NCBI GenBank assembly: GCA_016647705.1
Contig: CM028335.1
Coordinates: forward strand, 2,294,001 to 2,358,000
Direction: 5' to 3'
DNA from: Eucommia ulmoides
Taxonomy: Eukaryota; Streptophyta; Magnoliopsida; Garryales; Eucommiaceae
DNA length: 64,000 nucleotides
This document shows positions 33,364 to 44,530 of this stretch, piece by piece. The translations under genes were made by a program, and so were the position numbers. The first letter of the stretch is position 1. Every line of letters begins with the position of its first letter. The notes under the pieces were generated by a model. That model saw only the letters and a program-made list of their open reading frames with translations, did not search any database and had not been told where the DNA came from.

Positions 33364-35252
33364 GACCTTCCGGTTTCGATCACCGAGTTGTACCGGAATT
33401 GTTTGAAGCAGGGGATGCTGACTCCCCTTCCATTCTACGAAGTTAAACCTGGGAGTAAAGTAGTTTCTTCAAATGCTTTATGTGAATACCACTCGGGAAC
33501 CAGAGGACATGCGACTGAGCAATGCTTTCAGCTAAAAGACAAAATCCGGGAGTTTATACGAACCGGAGCCATCAAGTTTCCTAAAAAACCTGAGGCCGGT
33601 ACGCCAAATTGTCAACAAAATCCGTTGCCTGAACACGCCTCCTCAGGAAGTGGCGTCAATCTAATTTTCACAGAGGAGGTCGAAGAAGAAGTTGATGTGA
33701 TCGATATTGGTGGTGTTTATTTACACCCGGAGGTTCTCTACAGAGGGTTCGAATTACATCTAGAAATGGTAGCCCAAAAACTGGAGAAATCTCTAGTTTT
33801 GTCTTTCCCAATCCAAAAGATGGTGGAAAATCTCAATAAGGTTCCATGGAATTATGAGATCGTCGCTAAAACAGGAGAAGGAGAAGAATTGCCAATCTCA
33901 GTAGGAGAAACCAGTGGAATCACTCGGTCTGGAAGGGTGTATACGCCACAGGATTTTATCAGGATTCCTGTGAGGGAACCAACAGGGGCTCTGAAAAAGC
34001 CAGTGTCAGAACCGGAGGCTCACGACTTCCTAAAAGCAATGAAGAATTCAGAATACAAGATAGTGGAGCAACTCAACAAAGCACCGGCGCAAATCTCGAT
34101 GCTCTCACTACTTCTATCCTCAGAAGTACATAAACAGGCACTGCTGAAGGTCCTAAATGAAGCCCACTTGCCTAGCACGATCTCTCCGGAGAAATTTGTC
34201 ACTCTGGTCGAGCAGGTCCTAGGATCTAACACCATCACCTTCACAGATGACGAGATGGACGATGATGGAACAGGTCACAACAAACTTTTGAATATCACGG
34301 TCGAAAGCCATGGAATGTTCATAGCTTGGGTGCTGATTGACAATGGATCGGCACTAAATATCTGTCCTTTGTCGACCCTGGAAGAAATGGGGATAGATCT
34401 ATCACAAGTTCGATCGTCTAAGACGGTTATCCGAGCATTCGATGGGGCTAAGAGAGATAGCGTTGGAGAGATTGACCTGCCAATTGAAATTGGTCCAATA
34501 CAGTTCAATGTGAAGTTCCAAGTGCTCGACATACCTGCTTCGTACAACCTGTTGTTGGGGAGGCCATGGATCCATAACGCTGGGGCAGTGCCTTCATCTC
34601 TACATCAGAAGATCAAGTTTATCATTAATGACACACTGTACGTGATCAGGGCTGATTCAGATATCATACCTTTCCATCAAGCGATAAGTTGGCAGGTCCC
34701 GTTAACAGATGACGGAAAGGAGAAGGAGAAGATTGGAGCCTCCTATCACGTGTTCGACGTCGCGAATGCTACCTTTGTGAAGGAAGGAGGACACGAGATG
34801 ACACCATCACTGTCTAATATTGTGGCCTTCGTTGCTAAAGAAATGACGTCTCGGGGTTGCATTCCCGGGAAAGGTTTGGGCAAGAATCTAGACGGAATTA
34901 CAGAACCGATAGAAGTCAAGGAGAAGAGGGGGAGATTCGGATTGGGATACGAGCCGACAAAAGCAGACAGGGCGAAGTTCTTCCTGAAGAAGAGGGATGG
35001 ATCCCCAGACAACCAGCCAATGAAAATTCCGCATATCCGGGTCACTTTCCCCTATATAGCAGAAACCATCAACAAAGGGAAGGAGATCGCAGGATTCAAG
35101 TTGCACCCTGAGAGAGTAATGATCAAGGAAGCTGTGAATATAATCATGAGAGATGAGGCAGGGCCAAGTAATGGGTCTGATATTCGAACCAAGGGAAAAG
35201 AAAAGCTGCAGAATTGGGATTCTTGTTATCTCCCAATTCGCCAGGCGTTTCG
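33364..35252 (+). pseudogene. gag C-terminal zinc knuckle, protease and G-patch region
   Basis: A continuous frame with no ATG of its own at the start, because it belongs to the gag-pol polyprotein. In order: a zinc-knuckle-like motif CEYHSGTRGHATEQC (33481-33525, C-x2-H-x5-H-x4-C); an aspartic protease with the catalytic motif LIDNGSALNICPL (Asp codon at 34339) and a downstream ILLGRPW-type motif (LLLGRPWIHNAGA); and a G-patch-like segment GCIPGKGLGKNLDGI (about 34854-34900) followed by GRFGLGYEPTKAD. The protease cuts the polyprotein; the G-patch may contact RNA or RT. The open frame terminates at TAA 35254-35256, which would be removed if the intron-like segment is spliced. Confidence 0.85.
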
Positions 35253-35406
35253 GTAAACTTAGGGAGATTTTCTGTTGGTCATCCCTCCATCCACCTTGCC
35301 TTCTAGATGGAAAGGGATTTTGCTTTGTAATGGTTTTTTATATTTAATGAATGCAATTCTGTTTTATCCGATATATGGTTTAAATGTTTAAATTTTATGC
35401 TTTTAG
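35253..35406 (+). other. Predicted 154-nt intron between protease and RT
   Basis: Donor CG|GTAAAC at 35252/35253 and acceptor TTTTATGCTTTTAG|A at 35406/35407, with a T-rich interior. Upstream coding is in one frame, ending with two bases of a codon, and RT is in another. Removing 154 nt joins the two frames exactly and deletes the TAA stop. An intron at this place is known for Ogre retrotransposons, whose spliced RNA makes the pol products. Splicing is not demonstrated here. Confidence 0.6.
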
Positions 35407-36970
35407 AATGTCTAAAACACCAGTTTATGATGCATGCGATATAACTGAGCCAGAGTGCGATAAGTATGATTTCAATGCAGAACCAGACCATAACCCGATG
35501 GGAGTGGAAACAGAAGATGACTCTTGCCAGCCAGACGATGGTGAGATCAGAAAAGCTTTCACGGAGTTCGAGAACAAGCCGATTCCCAGTAACGATGAGA
35601 CCGAGTTGATAAACTTGGGGACCTCGGAAGAGTTGAAGGAAGTAAAGATTGGATCAGCCCTCATGACTCTGGAAAAGAAAGAGTTGACAACGCTCTTAAT
35701 TTTCTACCAAGATATCTTTGCCTGGTCCTACGATGACATGGTAGGACTGGACAAGAGTATCGTGGCCCATAAGCTGCCGCTAAAGCCGGGGAGTGTACCA
35801 GTCAAACAAAAGTTGAGGAAACTGAGGCCCGCTGTCAGCCTCGAGGTCAAGGAGGAGATCGTGAAGCAATTCAATGCTCAAATTATTGAAGTCTGTAACT
35901 ACAGTGAATGGCTCTCAAATGTCGTTCCCGTGCCAAAGTCCTCAGGAAAAATCAGAGTCTGCGTGGACTATCGTGATCTCAACCGGGCGAGTCCAAAAGA
36001 TGATTTTCCACTGCCAAACATTCACATCATCATCGACAATACTGCGGGGCGAAAGCTCTATTCTTTCGCTGATGGGTTCTCTGGCTATAATCAGATTCTG
36101 ATGGATGAGAAAGATCGAGAAAAGACAGCCTTCACTACACCATGGGGAGTCTTTTGCTATAGGGCGATGCCTTTCGGTCTCAAAAACGCCGGGGCGACAT
36201 ACCAAAGAGCAATGACGACCCTCTTTCATGATATGATGCACAAGGAGATGGAGGTATATATAGATGACATGATCGTTAAATCACAGGAGAACGAGGATCA
36301 TCTCTGCCATTTGAAAAAGGTGTTCGACAAACTTCGAAAGTACCAGCTCAAGCTCAATCCAACAAAATGCGCGTTTGGGGTGGCTTCCGGAAAACTTCTT
36401 GGTTTCATGGTAAATCGCCATGGAATCGAGATTGATCCTGCAAAGACGAAGGCCATTCGTGAGATGCCGCCACCGAGAAATGAGAAAGAAATCCGAGGTT
36501 TTCTAGGGCGATTAAATTTCATAGCCCGATTCATCTTCCAACTCACTGCCACTTGTGAGCCAATCTTCAAGCTACTTCGAAAAGAAAGTGACGGGCGATG
36601 GAATGCAGATTGCCAGAATTCCTTGGAGAAAATTAAAGTCTATCTAACGAACCCTCCCGTTCTAGTGCCGCCTCGGGAGAAGGTTCCGTTATTACTATAT
36701 TTGTCGGTTCTCGACTCCTCCATGGGAGCTATTCTTGGGCAACTCGATAAATCTGGAAAGAATGGGCAAGCCATCTACTACCTCAGCAAGCGCTTCACGA
36801 AGTATGAGGAAAATTATACCTTGCTGGAGAGGACCTGTTGTGCATTAGCTTGGTCTGCTCAAAGATTACGCCATTATATGCTCCCACTGACTACCTACTT
36901 GATAGCCAGGATGGATCCCTTAAAATACATCTTCGAGAAGCCGATTCTGTCAGGAAAAGTTGCAAAATAG
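35407..36970 (+). pseudogene. pol: Reverse transcriptase
   Basis: The frame continues from the predicted acceptor (ATG at 35408). An acidic linker of about 130 residues leads into the RT core: KIRVCVDYRDLNRASPKDD, then FADGFSGYNQILM, TTPWGVFCYRAMPFGLKNAG and the catalytic VYIDDMIVKS with YIDD at 36257-36268. These are followed by the thumb and connection region (FLGRLNFIARFI, YYLSKRFTKYEENYTLLE). All catalytic Asp residues are present. The frame is stopped by a TAG at 36968-36970 just after GKVAK, at the boundary to RNase H. Confidence 0.9.
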
Positions 36971-37369
36971 CAGATGCTGCTGACGGAGTTCGATATCATT
37001 TACAAGACCCGAAAGTCAGTGAAGGGTCAGGCGATAGCGGATCAGTTGGCTAGTTGTCCAGCTCAAACAGATAACCAGCCTCTTGAGACGCTATTCCCTG
37101 ACGAGTCGATTCATGTGGTGGATGAAGAAAATGAGGAAACAGTCTGGAAAATGTATTTTGATGGAGCAGTGAACTCTCGAGGGGCTGGAATCGGAGCCAT
37201 TCTGGTTTCTCCGGGCAAACAGCATTATCCAGTGGCTTCCAAGTTAAAGTTCCAGAGCACAAATAATCGAGCTGAGTACGAAGCCTGTATTCTGGGACTC
37301 CAGCTGGCTGTCGATATGAAAATCAATGAATTGCTAGTGTTCGGAGATTCTGAGCTGATAATCAATTAG
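36971..37369 (+). pseudogene. RNase H domain
   Basis: Same frame as RT. It degrades the RNA strand of the RNA:DNA hybrid during reverse transcription. Catalytic carboxylates are visible in MYFDGAVNSRGAGIGA, NNRAEYEACILGL and VFGDSELIIN. The last ends in an in-frame TAG (37367-37369), immediately after the third catalytic Asp region, so only a truncated domain could be made. Confidence 0.88.
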
Positions 37370-38875
37370 GTGACGGATAAATATGCTACGAGAGATCCGA
37401 CCTTGATAGCCTATAACAATCGCCTCCTGGAGTTGTGCGAGCAATTTACAATAATAGAATTTGAAAGCATACCGAGGCTAAAAAATGACTTCGCCGATGC
37501 CTTAGCTACCTTGGCATCTATGATATCTATCACTCGAGAGGATGATGATATCATTCCGGTGGAGATCCGAGTTCAACGCCAACCGGCCCACTGCTGCCAG
37601 CTTGAATCTGAGCCAGCCAAAGACCCGTGGTACCATGACATAAAGAACTTTATGAAAAATCAGGAGTATCCGGAAGGGGCATCAAGTGTTGATCGGAAAA
37701 CTCTCCGGAGGTTAGCAGGCCAATTCTTCCTAAGCGGGGAGACACTGTACAAACGCTCCCCTGACATGGGCCTGTTGAGATGTGTTGGAGTCGAAGAGGC
37801 CATCTAGTTGATGAAAGAGGTCCATGGTGGCATATGTGGACCTCACATGAGCGGCTTCATGCTTGCCAAGAAGATCCTGAGGACCGGTCATTTTTGGCTA
37901 ACGATGGAAAGCGACTGCGTGCAGTTTGTTCGAAGATGCCATAAGTGTCAGATTCATGGTGATCAAATCCATGTCCCACCTTCGCACCTTCATTACTTGG
38001 CGGCCCCATGGCCCTTCTCAATGTGGGGTATGAACGTTATTGGGGAAGTTACCCCTAAGGCGCCGAGTGGTCATCGCTTTATCCTGGTGGCAATTGATTA
38101 TTTTTCCAAGTGGGTAGAAGCTGTTTCCTTAACCCGAGTGACTCAAAAAATAGTAGCTCGATTCATCAAAGAAAATATTGTGTCAAGATACGGTTTGCCG
38201 CAAACATTGATAACCGACAATGCTAAAAACCTGAAGGGTTCAGAAATACAGAAAATATGTCAGCAGTTTAAGATCGAGCACAAAAACTCAGCGCCTTACC
38301 GTCCAAAAATGAATGGAGCAGTAGAAGCCGCCAACAAAAATATAAAGAAAATTCTCCGGAAGATGATTGACAATTATAAAGAGTGGGATGATATGCTGCC
38401 ATATGCTTTGATGGCTTACCGAACCTCGGTTCGGACCTCGACAGGGGCAACCCCCTATTTTCTAGTTTATGGCACAGAAGCGGTGATACCAGCCGAGGTG
38501 GAAATTCCATCTCTACGAGTGCTCATAGAGGCCGAGCTTGATGAAACTGAATGGGTACAACAACGGTTGGACCAACTTTGTTTAATCGATGAAAAGTGGC
38601 TGACAGCGATATGCCACGGACAGTGTTACAAACAGAGGATTACTAAAGCTCATGATAAACGGGTATACCCTAGAGTCTTCAAGGTCGGTGAGTTAGTATT
38701 GAAAAAAATCTTTCTTTTCTAAGATGAAGCTAAGGGTAAGTTCGCGCCAAATTGGGAAGGTCCTTTTGTTGTTCATAAGGCTTTGAGCGGTGGAGCGTTG
38801 ATTCTCCAAGAAATGGATGGTGATGTATTTCCCGAGCCCCTAAACTCGGATTCTGTAAAGAAATACTTTGCCTAA
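37370..38875 (+). pseudogene. End of RNase H and integrase
   Basis: Same frame as RT and RNase H. The end of RNase H (DFADALATLASM) is followed by the integrase zinc-binding segment (EVHGGICGPHMSG ... RRCHKCQIH). Next is the DDE catalytic core: VAIDYFSKWVEAV (first Asp), TLITDNAKNLKG (second Asp) and NGAVEAANKNIKKIL (Glu). The C-terminal part reads GKFAPNWEGPFVVHKAL and ends at TAA 38873-38875. In-frame stops lie at 37805-37807 (TAG, at the start of the zinc-binding segment) and 38720-38722 (TAA, in the C-terminal domain). No chromodomain is visible. Confidence 0.88.
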
Positions 38876-39009
38876 TAAATGTCCTTATTTTCTAAGTAAG
38901 TTTATTTCAATTTGTGATTATCTGTTGCTTCAAAAAAAAAAAAAAATACGGCTCGAACATGGTGAAAACTCGAAAGGGCGCTATGAGAAAAATGTAGAGA
39001 CCGTGTCGC

Positions 39010-39040
<31 letters not shown>

Positions 39041-39584
39041 AGTTAGATCACTCCTAGGGGCATTGGAATTCCCACTACGGTTGACTTCCATTGACCGTAA
39101 GACTTTTCTGTGTTCGGAACTTGATGGATTTGAGCAAGAGTTGGAATCTGTGAAAATGAACATTGAATATGGCTCAAATTTGCATTGAAATCATACTTGT
39201 CAGACAATCCGGCTTGAAATCTTGCAGTCAACATATCTGGTGATAAAGATACCTGTTTGGGATAAGGTTTTACACGTTTTTCCCATATTTGGTTAAATCA
39301 GTTTTGCAGGATTTGAAAAATACAAAGCAAGCAGGAGTATGTGATTCTCTTAAGCACTGAGGATGCCTAGTAGAAAAGAGAAAGTGAGAATCGGCGGGTG
39401 CAGAGAAATAAAGGCTTATAGGGATGTTGTCCAAAAAATCAGACCCTACCAACAACCCGGAGAAAACCTCCAGAAAGTACATCTCTAAGATTGACGGAAG
39501 GACGAGACGGAAAAATCTCCCGATACTGTCCCGTGACCCGAGAACGTCAAGCGCCATCAAATGAGAGATTGCGACGGAAAAGGG

Positions 39585-39870
39585 GGGACGGAATTGCGAG
39601 TCGTAAAGAGTGACAAGTTTTTCAAACTAAATTTTCGTGTTACATGTGTTTTTTGTTCAATTACAGGGTTTTCAAAGGACATGGAAGCATAGATTTCTCT
39701 CTCACAAAGACTTCTTACCTTCCGGTTGGATGGAATTGCGAGTCGTAAAGAGTGACAAGTTTTTCAAACTAAATTTTTGTGTTACATGTGTTTTTGTTCA
39801 ATTACAGACTTTTCAAAGGACATGGAAGCATGGATTTCTCTCTCACAAAGACTTCTTACCTTCCGGTTCA
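39585..39870 (+). repeat. Two tandem copies of an about-140-bp unit
   Basis: 'ggaattgcgagtcgtaaagagtgacaagtttttcaaactaaattttcgtgttac' through 'cttcttaccttccggtt' occurs twice (about 39590-39729 and 39730-39868), nearly identical. It lies in the 3' spacer. Confidence 0.85.
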
Positions 39871-40144
39871 AATTAGAAACTTTTATTGTTGAAAGTTCCA
39901 AAGCTCTAAAGAGCGTCCAGGTATGCGTTTTGCCCTGAAAAGGGCGAAAAGTGAACTACGCTAAACTTGATCCTTGGCATAATACTAAGGTACGCAGGCA
40001 ATCTATAAATGTTCGGCCATCTGAGAGTTCGGCTGGGGCACATTTATATCTTTGCTCTCTCATTCTGGCTCAGTCACAAGTTAGGGCATATTTTATACTC
40101 TTGAACTTTCTTTAGGCCCCTGGTCAAGAGGGCTGGGGCACGAA

Positions 40145-40725
40145 TTATTTTTATTACTCTAAACAATCCTCTAAACAGACACGTGTTCGTCATGAGTATT
40201 GTTAGGAGTCATTTTTTTATTACTCTAAACGATCCTCTAAATAGGACACGTGTTCGTCATGAGTATCGTCAGGAGTCATTTTTTTTTACTCTAAACAATC
40301 CTCTAAACAGACACGTGTTCGTCATGAGTATTGTCAGGAGTCATTTTTTTATTACTCTAAACGATCCTCTAAATGGACACGTGTTCGTCATGAGTATCGT
40401 CAAGAGTCATTTTTTTTTACTCTAAACAATCCTCTAAACAGACACGTGTTCGTCATGAGTATTGTCAGGAGTCATTTTTTTATTACTCTAAACGATCCTC
40501 TAAATTGACACGTGTTTGTCATGAGTATCGTCAGGAGTCATTTTTTTTTTACTCTAAACAATCCTCTAAACAGACACGTGTTCGTCATGAGTATCGTCAG
40601 GAGTCATTTTTTTATTACTCTAAACGATCCTCTAAACGGACATTTGTTTATCATGAATATCGTCATGAGTCATTCTTTTATTTTTCTAAATGGACACTTG
40701 TTCGTCATGAGTCATTTTATTTTAT
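40145..40725 (+). repeat. Nine or so copies of an about-65-bp unit with CACGTG cores
   Basis: The unit 'ctctaaacgatcctctaaacagacacgtgttcgtcatgagtatcgtcaggagtcattttttt' is repeated, with two alternating subtypes (with and without 'attac') and decay towards the right end. Most units contain a CACGTG palindrome. Confidence 0.85.
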
Positions 40726-40830
40726 TTGTTCTATTATTAGAAAATAAACTAAAAAAAAAATAAAATAAAAAATGGGACGATCAAAATGACGTAGTCTTTT
40801 ATCTTTGTCAAGCAAGTGAACTTGCATGAC

Positions 40831-40843
40831 AAAGAGGGGCAGT
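40831..40843 (+). other. Polypurine tract
   Basis: AAAGAGGGGCAGT immediately precedes the 3' LTR start TGTAGACACGG. It serves as the plus-strand primer in reverse transcription. Confidence 0.85.
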
Positions 40844-41621
40844 TGTAGACACGGCATTTTTGACCGCCTCGCAAAAAATCATACTTTATTTTATAGTTAC
40901 CTTTATTTTATTTTTTTTATTTATTTTGTTTTGATTGTACCGTATTTATGCAGTTTAATACTGCTAAATTAAGTTTTATTAATCTCTTAAGTAAATTAAA
41001 TATTAGTAATTGATTTTTTTTTATTTTTTTTTTATTTTTTTGGTTTTGTAGATTTTTCGAAGTGGAATAAAAACGCGTTAATTCGGAACAAAATGGACAA
41101 GAAACAGACGAGAACGAGAGAGGTCTGGACCGAACGTGGGGGGGGCTGCAAAAAGGTCGCACATGCGGCCAGCAGGGGGTGTCCCTCCCTTTTGTTTGGG
41201 TGCACCGATTTCGGTGCACCCAAAAGGGGGTGGGTGCACCGAAATTCGGTGCACCCACCCCCTTTTTTTCCTTTTTCCTACTTTTCGTGCGTTTCTTCGG
41301 CGAGTTTTAGGGCCTTCATTCCTATAAATAGGAATGAAGGCTCACAACATAAGGGGGATTTTTGGAGTAGAATTTTTTTTTGGAGAGGAATTTTTGTAAG
41401 GGAGAGGTGAAATCTGGAGAGAAATTTTGAAGAAAATAACATTATTTTCATTTTATCGTAATTTTGAAGAAGAAAAATCTCCAAGAAGGTGGTAAATTTT
41501 CATCTGTTGTAAATCTTACTCTTATTTTTAAATAAGTTGTTATTATACTAATTTTTTTTTTTTTTTTTTTTTTTTTGTAAATTAGATTTTTTTTTCTTTT
41601 CCTTTATTATTTATTTATTTA

Positions 41622-41657
<36 letters not shown>

Positions 41658-43286
41658 AGTAAGTAAAACGAGGCAGAAAATTCCCAACCTTCAAATTGAA
41701 CGGTTTAAATTTAGAAGGGAATTACTCCCCTCAATGCGTGTGTGCGGGTGTTTTATTTAATTTGTATTAAATATAATGTGCTAACAATACGAGGTGAAAA
41801 ATTTCCAACCTTCAATTTGAACGGTCTAAATTTAGAAGGGAATTACTCCCCTCAATGCGTGTGTGCGGATGTTTTATTTAATTTGTATTAAATATAATGT
41901 GCTAACAATACGAGGTGAAAAATTCCCAACCTTCAATTTGAACGGTCTAAATTTAGAAGGGAATTACTCCCCTCGATGCGTGTGTGCGGGTGTTTTATTT
42001 AATTTGTATTAAATATAATGTGTTAACAATACGAGGTGGAAAATTCTCAACCTTCCATTTGAACGGTCTAAATTTAAAAGGGAATTACTCCCCTCGATGC
42101 GTGTGTGCGGGTGTTTTATTTAATTTGTATTAAATATAATGTGCTAACAATACGAGGTGGAAAATTCCTAACCTTCAATTTGAACGGTCTAAATTTAGAA
42201 GGGAATTACTCCCCTCGATGCGTGTGTGCGGGTGTTTTATTTAATTTGTATTAAATATAATGTGCTAACAATACGAGGTGGAAAATTCTCAACCTTCAAT
42301 TTGAACGGTTTAAATTTAGAAGGGAATTATTCTCCTCGATGTGTGTGTACGGGTGTTTTATTTAATTTGTATTAAATATAATGTACTAACGATACGAGGT
42401 GGAAAATTCTCAACCTTCCATTTGAACGGTTTAAATTTAGAAGGGAAATTATTCCCCTCAATGTGTGGGTGCGTGTGGGTGCGTGCATTTTCTTTAACTC
42501 ATATTAAATATAATGTGCTAACAATACGAGGTGGAAAATTCCCAACCTTCAATTTGAACGGTTTAAATTTAGAAGGGAATTACTCCCCTCGATGTGTGCG
42601 TGCGTGTGTGAGCGTGTGTTTCTTTAACTCGTATTAAATATAATGTGCTAACAATATGAGGTGGAAAATTCCCAACCTTCCATTTGAACGGTTTAAATTT
42701 AGAAGAGAATTATTCCCCTCAATGTGTGAGTGTGTGCGTGCGTGTGTTTCTTTAACTTATGTTAAATATAATGTATTAACAAAATGAGGTGGAAAATTCC
42801 CAACCTTCCATCAGAACGGTCTAGGTTTAGAAGGGAGACCACTTCCCTCAATATGTGTGTATGTGTATATGTGTATATGAGGAGGATTTCAAAATAAAAT
42901 AAAAACATTCGGATGTAAATTCTAATTGGACTTAATCGGATAAGATACCGTCTTTGGACGGGCGTCTTGGGGTGCTTGACACCTTCCCCGAGCGTAACTG
43001 ACCCCCGAACTCTTTAAACGAATCTCTGGTCAGACCATGTTATTTTTTAAGTCAAATTTTACTTAAGCCATTTTTTAAAATTATTTTCAAAAAAGAAAAA
43101 TATGGTGACCTAGCACATCATTTAAACCCAATGCTAGGTGGCGACTCCTTTTTCTAAAACAGGCTTAAGTATATTTTAATGAGAAAATCGACGTTTTTAA
43201 AAACCCTTCTCATTTTACCAGCGCCAAGCATATATAAGCATATATCTATATTTTTTGGTTTTCTCTGGAAAATCGGGGCACGTTCA
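40844..43286 (+). repeat. 3' LTR (2,443 bp)
   Basis: Highly similar to the 5' LTR across its length. Differences seen: ten rather than nine tandem units (41657-42850), longer poly-T tracts, a single hybrid palindrome (41155-41170) instead of three, and two copies of the GGGTGCACC palindrome (41198-41221 and 41232-41256) instead of one. The TATA inverted repeat is intact at 41312-41341. Confidence 0.95.
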
Positions 43287-43291
43287 GTCGT

Positions 43292-44011
43292 TTTGAAAAA
43301 ATCTCTTTCAATCAATCTTCCACCCATGAGTTGTAGCGATGGGTTCCGGACAGTCTTCATTCAACATTCTAGCCATGGGTCATCAAACTTTTAGTTACAT
43401 ATAACTATTTTTAGTATATCTTTTAGTTACAACTTACAAGTAACTATTTTTTTAGTTATATTTTTAAGTGTATTTTTTAATTACCCGATAATGATTTTTT
43501 GGTGATGAACAACTGAAAAATTAGTTGAATGTAAATAAAAAAAAATATAATAAAAAGATGTTACAAAAAAAGAGTCACGTAACTAGAATTTTTTACTGAA
43601 AAAATAGTAATGTAACTAATTTTTTTTCTCCACAAATGGAGGTTTGGTGATCAGATTATGTGGCTGGCAGTGATGAGACGATGGTTGACAACGCAATCCT
43701 AATTATAACATTATATTTATTATTTAATATTTTTTTTATAGTTATAAATTAAAAAAATAATAATAATACTTCTAGACATTGAAAATCTCAATTTTCTCAA
43801 AATTAAATCAAATTATAAAGACTCAACAATTTGCCAAATAAAAAATAGTGCATAATAAAAAAAATTAGTTAATAAAGTTTATATATAAAATTTGAAGGAT
43901 ATAAAATATAATTAAATTCTACTGCTTTTAAAGTAAAAATGTCAAAATTTTAACCAAGACTTTTCCTTCCAAAATATTTCATCTCTTCATATAATACATT
44001 AAATTTGTAGG
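43292..44011. other. Host flank and dispersed-repeat fragment
   Basis: 43388-43640 resembles 26245-26500 ('agttacatataactattttta'). The rest is AT-rich with no gene. Confidence 0.45.
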
Positions 44012-44379
44012 TTAAGGACCCATTTGGTAACTGTTTCGTGCCTATCTTATGCAGTGGGATGAAAATTTTGTTTCCTTCTTAGAAGTAGAATCGCGTTTGG
44101 TAACGATAATATTTTTTGAGTTCTGGGAACAGAATCGCGTTTGGTAACGATATTATCCTATAAATAAATAACGAACCCTAAATTACAATCAAGAAATTAT
44201 GAAGAAATTATCAAACAATCGAATCCTAAACCATAATCAATAAAACATCAGGCAATCGAACCCAAAATCAAGAACGGAGTACATACCCTAAACCAAAATC
44301 AAGAAATCATTAAGAAATGGAACCCCAAATCAATAATAAAGAACATACACTAAACCAATTTGAAGAAATCATCAAATTT

Positions 44380-44530
44380 GAAATCGAACCCTAATTCGAA
44401 ACCAAAATGATGAAATCGAATCCTAATTCGAACCAAAATGACTAAATCGAACCCTAATTCAAAACCAAATTGACGAAATCGAACCCTAATTCGAACCAAA
44501 ATGACAAAATCGAACCCTAATGCGAAATCG
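44380..44530. repeat. Short tandem repeat, about 36 bp x 4
   Basis: Repeats of 'atcgaaccctaattcgaaaccaaaatgatga' with one- to few-base changes. Confidence 0.75.

Larger units (their letters stand above)
38876..40830 (+). other. Retroelement 3' spacer between pol and 3' LTR
   Basis: About 1.95 kb of mostly non-coding sequence with A-tracts (38930-38945 and 39010-39035) and two repeat arrays listed separately. A minus-strand open frame (39557-39270, 95 codons from ATG, hydrophobic start MALDVLGSRDSIG) has no recognised relative. Long 3' spacers, sometimes with antisense frames, are known in Tat-lineage elements. Confidence 0.6.
28864..43286 (+). mobile_element. Complete Ty3/Gypsy LTR retrotransposon, Tat/Ogre-like (14.4 kb)
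   Basis: LTRs at 28864-31186 and 40844-43286 begin TGTAGACACGG and end CGTTCA. They are flanked by an identical 5-bp target duplication GTCGT (28859-28863 and 43287-43291). A primer-binding site follows the 5' LTR and a polypurine tract precedes the 3' LTR. The order is gag, protease, G-patch, RT, RNase H, integrase, which is the Gypsy order. The DNGS protease centre, the PBS sequence and an intron-like segment before RT fit the Tat/Ogre lineage; lineage assignment is from family knowledge, not a tree. Coding regions are broken (see entries), so this copy cannot make its own proteins. The clean target duplication and similar LTRs point to fairly recent insertion. Confidence 0.95.

Noticed and set aside
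35303-35491. Minus-strand frame across the protease/RT junction
   Set aside because: Overlaps the predicted intron and the RT start on the opposite strand; no features of its own.
40145-40725. CRISPR-like regular repeats
   Set aside because: Units are contiguous tandem copies without unique spacers, inside a plant retroelement.
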